Shown here: positions 11,054 to 20,029 of the stretch, in pieces
Layout: each line of letters opens with the position of its first letter
Numbering within the stretch: position 1 is the stretch's first letter
Assembly: GCA_004764695.1 (NCBI GenBank)
Contig: SMSO01000032.1
Span: 2,072,501 to 2,136,500 of the forward strand
Direction: 5' to 3'
DNA: 64,000 nucleotides
From: Schizochytrium sp. TIO01
Lineage: Eukaryota > Sar > Bigyra > Thraustochytrida > Thraustochytriidae
Made by a program: the position numbers and the translations under genes
Notes under the pieces: generated by a model
What the model was told of the DNA's origin: nothing
The model's input: only the letters and a program-made list of their open reading frames with translations
The model's database searches: none

Positions 11054-11911
11054 ATGCAATCTACGAAAGCTTCAGGGGCAACTCGCACAAGAATCCGGGC
11101 TCCAGCTTCGTTGAGTAATAATGATAATGCACCTAGATCACGCAAAGCAGTGCCTGCTAGCTCACGCACGAATTTGGTATCCTCATCATCTGCGCGGTCA
11201 GCTCGATCAAGCACCTCAACTACATCTACAGAGAGTCGCGCATCAATGACAACGCGGAAATTTACAGGTATGGATGAACGTGTGGAGTCAGATGACTGCC
11301 GGACAATGGCAATGCAACGCTGGAGTCGCACAGATCGCCTAAGCAAGAAGTTTGATAAGGTCCCTAGCGGCAACCCTTTTGCAAAATCTTCAAGTGCCAA
11401 GAGCAATTTTGCATTTGTCTATTCCCAGGGTGGCATTCCCTGTCGGATCAATCATGGAGGTGTATACTCTCGCCTGCAGTGGGATGAAGACCCGGCTACT
11501 TTGGACTATGACCCTCTTCTTGTGACGATTAGCGAAGGCCTGAATGAAACAAAGCACCCATATGTTTTTGTTGCGCAGCACGCCTTTAAGGAGATGCTCG
11601 AGGCTCCCGGAGCTGCTGCTAAAACTGCTCCTCTTGTTCCCCAGATCGTTCGTCACTTGCGCGCGTGCATGCTCTGTAAAACAGAAGGCCCCTTTGCTGC
11701 TGCACTAAATGCTATTCGCCAGCTCTCAGACTGTGTCAAGGAAGAACTTAACCCACATATGGGTGCTTTACTTATCCAAATTAACAAAAAGTCGTTTGAG
11801 AGAAGTTTCAAAGAGGTCATTTTTGAGACTTTGCTCGCACTTGATGCAAATGGAGGTCCTGCTGCTTCGAGGCTAATTAAAGCAAAGGTCCCGTGCTTTT
11901 CGAACAAATGA
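11054..11911 (+). CDS. PACRGL: PACRG-like protein (PACRGL family)
   Basis: 285 aa from the ATG at 11054; the frame is open from 10973 without an earlier ATG. The N-terminal ~100 residues are Ser/Thr/Arg-rich and disordered. The remainder is the parkin co-regulated gene domain. Diagnostic blocks are FAFVYSQGGIPCRINHG, RLQWDEDP, YDPLLVTISEGLNETKHPY and the C-terminal LIKAKVPCF. The order and wording match vertebrate PACRGL rather than PACRG itself. PACRG proteins form an ARM/HEAT-like alpha-solenoid; PACRG is an inner-junction protein of ciliary doublet microtubules, and PACRGL is usually found in ciliated species. Ciliary function here is inferred from family distribution. Single exon; length is close to the family norm. 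Confidence 0.93.
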   Translation: MQSTKASGATRTRIRAPASLSNNDNAPRSRKAVPASSRTNLVSSSSARSARSSTSTTSTESRASMTTRKFTGMDERVESDDCRTMAMQRWSRTDRLSKKFDKVPSGNPFAKSSSAKSNFAFVYSQGGIPCRINHGGVYSRLQWDEDPATLDYDPLLVTISEGLNETKHPYVFVAQHAFKEMLEAPGAAAKTAPLVPQIVRHLRACMLCKTEGPFAAALNAIRQLSDCVKEELNPHMGALLIQINKKSFERSFKEVIFETLLALDANGGPAASRLIKAKVPCFSNK

Positions 11912-12654
11912 GAGCATCATTTTGGCGGACACCATTGTAGGGTCCACTTCGTTGAACTTTTTTTGGTATTGGTATGATAAAGTTTTTTCTGTCTGGCTTT
12001 CTAAATTTGGTATGAGTATTTTTCCTATGCTTGTGTTTCTTTGTTGTCTCTTACGAAAAATCTTTGATTTTTGCTGATTAGATGGGCGAGAATTTCATCT
12101 GAAAAGAGTGCCTGGACCCCGTACCAGTGAGTTATATATCACTTTCATCTTGAAATATCTTTCTTTTTACAGACAAACAATTGAATTCGTGCATTCTTGT
12201 TTTCGAGATATAAAAATCTCGAACAGATGCTGCAGTTGCCATATGTCTACAGTCCTCCTGTTCACAATTCTCACCGCAAAAAATATCAGCAACGTCCTCT
12301 TTTGTTTCTTTTCTTCATTCGGTAAACTCGAGCCTCTTGTCATGTATTTGTCTAAGCACTTCGTCTGCGGAACCTGACTTTGATCAATTTGATACCAAAC
12401 TCGGTACTTCAATTACCTATGTCACCTATCCCCTAATTCTTCCTTTATTAAATACTTGAACTTAGCAACAAGCTCAATTCCAGTAGCCTCTCTAACATTT
12501 CCAGGTTCTCCCTGACTGCGACCTTGAACCTTCAGAAAAGAATTTGGCGTTAGGTGTATCTTTTGTTTACCTGAATAAGTTCTTGAAAAGACGGTTTGCT
12601 GGGTTTTACTCTTGCAAGCAAAATTGCAGAATCCATAGACCCAACCTTGGCGCC
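11912..12654. other. Intergenic between PACRGL and TMEM94-like gene
   Basis: T-rich 3' flank of PACRGL followed by the 5' region of the TMEM94-like gene. The downstream frame is open from 12544 but the first ATG is at 12655. No RNA gene seen. Confidence 0.55.
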
Positions 12655-15600
12655 ATGGAGCCGCCTCCTCCGTCCGAGACGAACTCGCTCTCGGTACTTG
12701 CACAGCAGCTCCGTGCCTTACTCCGTAAAGCCCCTGACAGCGGCTGGCGCGGTTGGCGCGATCTTGGCGGTTTGTTGTGTCGTCGAGACTCATGGTGGGC
12801 TGTCGCGGCGCTCATGGCGGCAGCCTTTTTCGTTGCTGACGGTAGCACCTGTGAGGGGCGCTCAGATGGTTTTGGAGGCCTTGCTTGTAGCGCCGCGGTG
12901 GCTCAAGGTGTTCTGGTCGCAGCCGCTTTGGCAATTGTGGCTTTTGCACAAGTTGCTTCACTTGAGAGATTCCGGCAAGAAAGGCTCATCCGTATAGAGC
13001 GAGTTGTAAGCGGCCTTCTCAAAGCGCGAGAACCTGCGCCATCTAACTGGAAATTCGTGCGCCATTATGATTCACAGCTACCTAGCGTGGTCTTCACCTT
13101 CCGCAAAACTGCCTGGCTACCAGTGCCCAGTAATTTGCTCATGGAGGGCGACATCGTTGCGCTCGTTGGAGGTGAACCTGCACCCGTAAAAGCGATCAGA
13201 ATTATCCCTTCCGATGGGATTATTATTCGATCTGGTGAAGTTGTGCCTAAAGAGATTTATCAAAGCAATCCCGATCATAGCGACTTTCAAGATCATTCGA
13301 AGAGTGACGAGGATATCGAAAATGATGTAAAAGGCAAGGCTAAGACTATATTTAGGCCTGTCGATGCTGCAACTGCATCAGAGTATGCAAATACTCTACC
13401 GACAGGATTTGGAGAGGCTGATAAAGCTGCCGGAGCAGGGGGGCTCTCTATATGTAGGGTGATGGAAACTCCGATGGTTGACATTGTGCAAAAAGCGATA
13501 GATGAAGCGAACAGGGTCAAGCTCAGTGAAGCACCTCATATGCTGCCGTTGCGAAGGGCGCATGCGTCTATGCATATACTTGGGGCTGTCGTTCTTCTCA
13601 TGAGTGTGGCTTTGGTTGCTAACGTGCTGCGCTATGTGTACCGGCCCGACGATATGGGCCCGATACATCTCATTCTTGGTCGCCTTGCTATTGTATCGGC
13701 GGCCGGTATTCCAGTTCTGATGCCGTTGTGGGAACAGGGACTTGAGCAGTGGGCTATTGCAAAACTCATTGGGCTCAGCCAAAACTTGCAAGAACTTCGT
13801 AGTGATGTCTCACGTGTATCTGCTCGAGTTGACAAAGACGAACGACGCACCTTGAAAACCAAAATGGGCGTCTCAGCACGACTCGATGTTAAATTTACTC
13901 GTGTTCTCAAGCTTTTCTGGCAACTAGTTAAACCCCTCAAAGATACATACTCCTTTGAACGCAGCCTTGGTTCGCCGGAGAGCTTTCAAATGGCCAACAT
14001 GTTGCAACTGCCTCTCAAATCAGCTAAATTACTCGAAACATTAGCGCGGACAACAGCTTTCTGTTGTCTTGACGAACAAGTGGTGTTGGATCCGACACCT
14101 ACTGTTGAAGAAATTATGTTGCTTCAAGGCGAAAATACAGCTACAATCGTAGACTTGTGTGACGGTCCAGGAAATACAGTCGCATTTGAAGGTGCTTCCT
14201 GGCAACGCCACCTTAGTTCATTGAAACCTTTAGCGCTGGCTTGTCTGCTGGGAACAGACAGTCGCCTGCAAGGCGGGCTGCGGCAGAGGCCAGTGAACTC
14301 AAGGCGAGTAGCACTCGCAGCGGGTCAAAAAATTGATATCAACTCACAAGCTTCGATGGAAGACTTGGCATCACAATTTCAGCGCCGCGCCATCCCACGC
14401 CATCTACGCAAATTAGCCCATGCTATTGGTTTTCGTCGCCCCGATTCGCGGCACTACGCACTGTGTGGTATCTTACGAGTAATGGATGACCTTCCTGTGC
14501 CTGTCGAAATGACGCGTTCGGTCCTTACCTGGTCTCTTCACCGTGGGCGTGCTCAGATGACTTGTATTCTGGTGGAAGATCGAACGGCAGCTTTATCGAG
14601 TGCACCACATACGCCACAAGAGATGCCACCAGCTTCCTCCGACTATGAGGAAGAAGATCTAGAAGACGATGAGTCCCCAACTTTGGATGAGACCCAAACT
14701 CCCACTGAAGTCGAAATGAAGGGTTCTAAATCCGCACCTCCTACCGCAGCATCCATTCGAAAGTCAAGGCGGCACTCATCCGGGAAAATAGTTGAGCTAG
14801 CTCATATTGACACAAACCCGGCTCAACTTAAACGCAGCGATGGAACTCAAACACCACATGGCACTGGGCTAGCCAGTGCCCAGGGTGCAAATGGAAATGG
14901 ACCTAATAAAATCCTCTCACCAGGGGCAAATCAAACAAGTACGAACATTCACGGAGCCCATGCGCCCCTTAGCCCTGCTACGATTGAGAAGAGCATTGTA
15001 AGTATTGATGGAGGGAGTACTTCTGTTGCTACAACTCTCCCTACATCTCCTCTGCCTCCGATGCCTGCTACAAATGTCGCGGCAACAACACCGGTCAGCA
15101 CAGCTAAGCCAACCTCAAACACTGAGATTGCAACTACTGGGGCGAGCGGTGTTGCTGATACATCAAGTACTCATCACCACCATCACCACCACCAATCGCA
15201 CCATCACCACTACCATCATTATCATTTCCACCACACTCAATCTCAAACTCAGCAACCACCTCAGCATGTCACAGATTTAGGAAGCACTGTAAGTCCATCT
15301 AGCACTGCCCCCGTAAATGACCCTCTCCCTAAAGTCTCGCCGCCAGTTGTGAGCACATCCGGTCATCGCCGTAGACAGCGTAAGCGAAACCAGACTTCGT
15401 CTGGTACGATAGCAGGACCTCGAAATCTACACATGTTCACCTTTGGAGACCCCGGTTTGGTAGCCTCATGTTGTGTTGAACATTGGAGTGGTGAGGCGAT
15501 TTGGCCTTTGACCTCTCAAAACCGAGCTGCCATTCTCTCTGTTGAGAAACAGTGGACTTTTGAGGATTTTGATAGTGTAGCCTTCGCGTATACCCCTGTG

Positions 15601-17331
15601 CCCTCGCATTTAGCGACGAGATTTCCTGCCACCCCACCTCAAAACATTGACCCTTTACATGTCTATCTTGCCGAAGACGAGTCCGGCAAGGTTCAAGGAA
15701 CAGCCGCGGCGTCGCCTGCGGCTGTCTCCTCACCTTTTGGCGGCACATCCACCCAACGGGGAGCAGGGAAATGTGAGAACTCGGATTTGCTGCGTGCTGA
15801 GCAGGCACAATTGTTGAAACAGTTGCTTCCAACTCAAGTGTTTACTGGCATGGTAGGAGCTCGCGAGAAGCCACGTGCCTCCTTGTCAGGTCTTATTGAA
15901 GATCTTGACTCGGCGGGCATTCGGTTTGTATACTTTTCCCCTCGTGGGGCACGTCGTAGTCTCGTCGTAGCAGATAAAATGGGTTTAGAAACAGACTGGA
16001 ATACTGCGATATCTCTGCGAGCTCTTGAAAGTGACGATGGTGCATTAGACCCACCCGAGAATAGTTTTCGGGCGGATTGGGATGTCAATGCTAAGTTACC
16101 TCATGGCATAGAAGAGATCCGGAAACACATTATGGAGGTTGATGATGTCCCCTTACGTGTTTCTACTTTCACAGATAGTACGCCACAATCAAGTCGCGAA
16201 ATGATAAAAATTCTCCAAGAAAATGGAGAAGTCGTTGCTGCTGTAGGAACAGGTCTTTGTGCAGACAATCGTCTAACTTTTCGTGAAGCTGATCTGGCTG
16301 TTACACTGCAGCCCAAAATACTTTTGAGGCATCCTGTTTCGCACAAACAGTTTCTCTCAACCTCTAGTCTGAGTGGTCCAGACGCAGCAGAAGGGCTTGC
16401 AGCAATGCGTGGAGCCCAACCTGCACTATGCGCATTAGAATTGAGTTCTGCAATTTCCTCGCTGCACTCATCAATTGTTTTACAATCTGATGCTAGTTTA
16501 TCGATCGTCGGAGACCTCATTTGGGAGGCTCGTCTCCTTACTGCAAACTATCAGCAAGCTTTGCTCTTCATGGTGTCAGCCCATATGCTGATTGCCGGAA
16601 CAGCAGCATTGAGTTATATTTTCTCGATTCCAGATATCATTCGCCCAATAGAATTGAGTTGGTTTCTCTGGATCCAAGCCCCACTTGTGGGTCTACCTCT
16701 TTTGAGTACACGACGAAAACGATCTTTTATGCATGAGCTTCCCTCGAGGGATGATGCTCAGCACCTGAAGTATCTTGCTGCCTTAGCTCGCCGATATGCG
16801 AATTACGTGTTCGTCAGACTCGCGCCGTCATGTGCAGTCTTGGTGTTGAGTTACATGTGGATTCTGGCAGATGCGAGCGACAGCCCTCGCGAGGCTTGGA
16901 GAAGTTTTGTTTGGACCGAGTCATATGTGAATGTTCTTTCTGAAACTGAAGAAGAGCTGGTACATGCTAGTATGGGTTTCCTCTTATGGTGGTTTTTGAC
17001 CTTGCATGCCTTCACATTCTTTTACAGGCATGACAGCACATTTCAAATTCCGTTCAACCATGCATGGTTTCCATGTGCTTTTGCTGCGTTGGTCTTTCAA
17101 ATAATGTATTCTACGGTGTACCTTCACTTACATGCCGGCGGGGAGGTATCTGCTATTGCTTGGCTTTCGGAGGCACCGGTTCCATTTTGGATCACCTTTT
17201 CCTGTTGGCCCGTGTTCATCATTGGTATTGCGGAGGCAACCAAGCGAACAGAACGCAGTCTTCATCTAAGAAACCAGCGTCGCTTACGAGTATTTTTCGA
17301 TACTCGTCTTGGCATGTATAGCCCCAAATAA
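12655..17331 (+). CDS. TMEM94: TMEM94-like P-type pseudo-ATPase (ER membrane)
   Basis: 1558 aa, single exon. The ATG at 12655 is in a strong context (GCCATGG). Four N-terminal membrane segments lie near residues 45-62, 80-105, 305-330 and 340-362, and six more in the last ~300 residues. Several blocks match animal TMEM94/KIAA0195: SWQRHLSSLKPLAL, GMVGA, IRFVYFSP, KMGLETDWN, LPHGIEEIRKHI and the very C-terminus FDTRLGMYSPK (FETKLGMNSP in human). The usual P-type phosphorylation motif DKTGT is replaced by DEQVV (D473), and the hinge GDGxND by GTGLCADN (about 1198-1205), as is typical of this degenerate family. An insert at about 690-940 is low complexity and holds a His-rich run at about 840-860. 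Animal TMEM94 has been proposed to act in ER magnesium uptake; the function here is inferred. It converges on the SUN gene. Confidence 0.93.
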   Translation: MEPPPPSETNSLSVLAQQLRALLRKAPDSGWRGWRDLGGLLCRRDSWWAVAALMAAAFFVADGSTCEGRSDGFGGLACSAAVAQGVLVAAALAIVAFAQVASLERFRQERLIRIERVVSGLLKAREPAPSNWKFVRHYDSQLPSVVFTFRKTAWLPVPSNLLMEGDIVALVGGEPAPVKAIRIIPSDGIIIRSGEVVPKEIYQSNPDHSDFQDHSKSDEDIENDVKGKAKTIFRPVDAATASEYANTLPTGFGEADKAAGAGGLSICRVMETPMVDIVQKAIDEANRVKLSEAPHMLPLRRAHASMHILGAVVLLMSVALVANVLRYVYRPDDMGPIHLILGRLAIVSAAGIPVLMPLWEQGLEQWAIAKLIGLSQNLQELRSDVSRVSARVDKDERRTLKTKMGVSARLDVKFTRVLKLFWQLVKPLKDTYSFERSLGSPESFQMANMLQLPLKSAKLLETLARTTAFCCLDEQVVLDPTPTVEEIMLLQGENTATIVDLCDGPGNTVAFEGASWQRHLSSLKPLALACLLGTDSRLQGGLRQRPVNSRRVALAAGQKIDINSQASMEDLASQFQRRAIPRHLRKLAHAIGFRRPDSRHYALCGILRVMDDLPVPVEMTRSVLTWSLHRGRAQMTCILVEDRTAALSSAPHTPQEMPPASSDYEEEDLEDDESPTLDETQTPTEVEMKGSKSAPPTAASIRKSRRHSSGKIVELAHIDTNPAQLKRSDGTQTPHGTGLASAQGANGNGPNKILSPGANQTSTNIHGAHAPLSPATIEKSIVSIDGGSTSVATTLPTSPLPPMPATNVAATTPVSTAKPTSNTEIATTGASGVADTSSTHHHHHHHQSHHHHYHHYHFHHTQSQTQQPPQHVTDLGSTVSPSSTAPVNDPLPKVSPPVVSTSGHRRRQRKRNQTSSGTIAGPRNLHMFTFGDPGLVASCCVEHWSGEAIWPLTSQNRAAILSVEKQWTFEDFDSVAFAYTPVPSHLATRFPATPPQNIDPLHVYLAEDESGKVQGTAAASPAAVSSPFGGTSTQRGAGKCENSDLLRAEQAQLLKQLLPTQVFTGMVGAREKPRASLSGLIEDLDSAGIRFVYFSPRGARRSLVVADKMGLETDWNTAISLRALESDDGALDPPENSFRADWDVNAKLPHGIEEIRKHIMEVDDVPLRVSTFTDSTPQSSREMIKILQENGEVVAAVGTGLCADNRLTFREADLAVTLQPKILLRHPVSHKQFLSTSSLSGPDAAEGLAAMRGAQPALCALELSSAISSLHSSIVLQSDASLSIVGDLIWEARLLTANYQQALLFMVSAHMLIAGTAALSYIFSIPDIIRPIELSWFLWIQAPLVGLPLLSTRRKRSFMHELPSRDDAQHLKYLAALARRYANYVFVRLAPSCAVLVLSYMWILADASDSPREAWRSFVWTESYVNVLSETEEELVHASMGFLLWWFLTLHAFTFFYRHDSTFQIPFNHAWFPCAFAALVFQIMYSTVYLHLHAGGEVSAIAWLSEAPVPFWITFSCWPVFIIGIAEATKRTERSLHLRNQRRLRVFFDTRLGMYSPK

Positions 17332-17707
17332 GAGTGAATAGCTCATATGTAGATTTCTATAATTATTTAGACATAAGAACATCAGGATTGTTTTTTTAAA
17401 CCTTTGTTCAGCCCGTTCATCCGCAACCTCTTCGTCGCCTTCGATTTGATTGTCTTGGTTTTTACCATTGCTGCTGATGCTCTGCGTCATTTTCCTACAT
17501 GCAAAGTGTACAAAAGGTTTTACTTTCTTAGAAAACAACATTTTGCAAGAAAAATTATAAAGGTAAACAAAGCAGAAAGGAATTATGACTTCTGAAAAGA
17601 AGAAAAACGTTAATACTTCAGGGCTATATATATCAATAGCTCTACACAACACGTTTTTGTTGGTTTTCATGTTACTACGAAGGTATATTAAAGCAATGAA
17701 AAATGTT
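17332..17707. other. Short convergent intergenic region
   Basis: Shared 3' flank of the TMEM94-like and SUN-domain genes; AT-rich, with no further feature seen. Confidence 0.6.
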
Positions 17708-20029
17708 CTAGAAGACGCGGACTCTATGTAGGCAAGTGTAGTCCGCACCATGGTTGCTGTCAATACGGATTTTTACTGCTTCAAACGGTCCAAACATGCC
17801 CGTAGGCAGAGTAGCTTGTTGCACGGCAGGACCAGTGATATCATATTCAGTATCCATGAGCTCGAACTCTGTCTGCGAGGTGAGGTTGAGTCCCACCAAT
17901 GTAACAAGTTTAGGGGCGGTTTGGGGAGAATGCAATGGAGCCAAGTGTACTTGGTGGTGCTCAATAGCTAGTCCTCGAATCATGCTAGGCCTGCTGAGAA
18001 CCACGCTGAAATTTCCAGAAGATCCATCAAATGACCAGCAATTTCGAATAGGAAAGGTATTCTTGAGGACTGTCTCAGGACCAGGGAGACCCAGTAATTT
18101 GGAGCAAATATTATCATAAACCCGTCCGAGAGAATATGCATTCAGAGAAGATGAGATGTTCGCAGGCAGGCTACACGGCGGTGCTCTAGTGAGGGAGGTT
18201 TGACCCTTATTATTGAGGATGAGTACGGACTCCGAAGGCGCCAATAGATCGGCGTGCGTCATAAAGTCACGCTCAAGGTTCTCCAGCTCTTCCGTGACAA
18301 CTAAGTCGTACAAAATATCATTTTCCACTTCGTCAGACACAACGACATTGTCACTTCCGGATGGGTGGTCAATGGTGATGGAGACAGGCCGCAATGAAGA
18401 GACTTCATGTGAAACAGATGTGGTCTGCGCTTCAATATGCATCAGACGTCGGAGAATGCTTCCACGCAACTGTTCATATTGGGTTTTCCTCTCACGAAGC
18501 GTTTTTGCTCTCTCTCTGGTGTGCTCGCGGAGTTTTTGGTTTACAGAATCGACGGCGTCTTTCGCGGAAGTCTTAGCTGACAGGAACTGGATTGCTTTGG
18601 TTTGCACAATTTTGGCACTGGCAGGCAAAGAAACATCTGAGAATCCTTCGCTGAGTTCTGAGAGCGTAGTCTCCTTTGGGATACCATGCACCTGGTGAAG
18701 CAACGTGGCCGAGTTTTGTGCTTGAAGAAATTGCGATTCAAGTTTCTGGACCCGCTGCTGTTGTTCCGTGCGGTGCATTTTCACTTTGGTGCGGACAGCA
18801 TCGCGAAGCTGCTTCTCGACCTCTACAAACCCTGGGCCACATTGAGAACCGTGGCCTGGAACGTTGATACACGATATCTTTGGCAAAGATTTTTCCTGAA
18901 GAATAGAAACAACATGTTTCTCCGCTCCCTGCGGATTCGACAGAAAAATCCAATTGTATTGTGCTGCAAGTAGTACAACCATAGGAAGAAATACTGTAAG
19001 GAGAAGCCACGCAATGCCTCTACGAGAGGTCATTTCTGCAGCTGCAGGTGGGTAGAAGAACGGTGTCGCCTCTTTGCACACCCCACCTTCAATAAGATCG
19101 CTACGTTTGACAGAATCTTCCTCACCCTCATCTGATTCCTCTTCAGACACAGGTTCCAAAAATCGTGGCCCTGGAATGGGTGTTGATGTCATATAATCAT
19201 GTCTTCGTCGAGAGGCAGGCGGTGCTGTTTGCGCTTGGAAAATACCTTCTGGTTGTTGTTTTTGTTGTTGCTGCTGCTGCTGCTGATGATGATGATGATG
19301 TTGATTGATATTTTCAGGGTTTGGAGCCTCAAGCTGCCGTGATTCTGGCACTTGAGATTGGGTAGTGTAGGATCCAGTTTCTTGCGGTGGCAACGCAACT
19401 CTTCGTCGGCTAATACGTGTGGAAGGTACTGGGGGTGGCAGCGGAAGTGATTCTTCTTGATGATCTATCCTTTGGGAGTCTATCTCTTTGCCTTTATCCT
19501 CAATAAGTTCGCTTTCTGGGTCTGCTCCATTCAAGTGTAAACTAGCAGCGATTGAGGCTGCCTCTGCAATGACCGCCGATTTTGCAGCTTTTAGTGAGTT
19601 CCTTGTTGTACGGCTCCTTGTGGACATGACAGTGCTTGTGCTCGCTACGCTTTCATCGCTGCCGAGGCGGCTTCTGCGACGACTTTTGGCTTCATGTTCA
19701 CCCAGGACCTTCGCGTTTTTAGCCTTGGACGCCACACTAGCAGAGCCAGTTTCAACAGAGACCTCCTCACGTGGTCTCTTGGTAGCCTTTTTCCGCTCGG
19801 ACCTTGCTACTGGTGTCTTAGCCTTTGGTTTTTTCGCGGGTGTAGATTTCGGAAGGCTTTCAAGAGCGATATCATCCGCCTCAGAATCGGCCGCCACTAC
19901 CCCATTTCCACCATCCTGCGCTTCAGGTCTCAACTTCGCAGCGCTGGCGCCGCTACGGGCCTTCTTTATCGAACGGTCAACTCTGGGTGTCTGCGCAGAG
20001 GCATCTAGGGAGCGTTTGCGGCCCACCAT
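17708..20029 (-). CDS. SUN-domain inner nuclear membrane protein
   Basis: 773 aa, ATG at 20029. The N-terminal ~330 residues are basic and disordered with repeated KR/RR clusters (likely nucleoplasmic, with NLS-like runs) and a His/Gln tract at about 243-258. One transmembrane helix follows at about 337-362 (IAWLLLTVFLPMVVLLAAQ). Heptad-like helices at about 400-590 suggest coiled-coil trimerisation. The C-terminal ~115 residues form the SUN domain: CWSFDGSSGNFSVVLSRP, AIEHHQVHLAP and the terminal YTCLHRVRVF. This is the architecture of SUN1/2-type proteins, which bind KASH peptides in the perinuclear space to link chromatin or lamina to the cytoskeleton (LINC complex). It could equally be a SUN-CCD1 plant-type protein. 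The SUN domain ends the protein, as in canonical members. Confidence 0.94.
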   Translation of the reverse strand: MVGRKRSLDASAQTPRVDRSIKKARSGASAAKLRPEAQDGGNGVVAADSEADDIALESLPKSTPAKKPKAKTPVARSERKKATKRPREEVSVETGSASVASKAKNAKVLGEHEAKSRRRSRLGSDESVASTSTVMSTRSRTTRNSLKAAKSAVIAEAASIAASLHLNGADPESELIEDKGKEIDSQRIDHQEESLPLPPPVPSTRISRRRVALPPQETGSYTTQSQVPESRQLEAPNPENINQHHHHHQQQQQQQQKQQPEGIFQAQTAPPASRRRHDYMTSTPIPGPRFLEPVSEEESDEGEEDSVKRSDLIEGGVCKEATPFFYPPAAAEMTSRRGIAWLLLTVFLPMVVLLAAQYNWIFLSNPQGAEKHVVSILQEKSLPKISCINVPGHGSQCGPGFVEVEKQLRDAVRTKVKMHRTEQQQRVQKLESQFLQAQNSATLLHQVHGIPKETTLSELSEGFSDVSLPASAKIVQTKAIQFLSAKTSAKDAVDSVNQKLREHTRERAKTLRERKTQYEQLRGSILRRLMHIEAQTTSVSHEVSSLRPVSITIDHPSGSDNVVVSDEVENDILYDLVVTEELENLERDFMTHADLLAPSESVLILNNKGQTSLTRAPPCSLPANISSSLNAYSLGRVYDNICSKLLGLPGPETVLKNTFPIRNCWSFDGSSGNFSVVLSRPSMIRGLAIEHHQVHLAPLHSPQTAPKLVTLVGLNLTSQTEFELMDTEYDITGPAVQQATLPTGMFGPFEAVKIRIDSNHGADYTCLHRVRVF

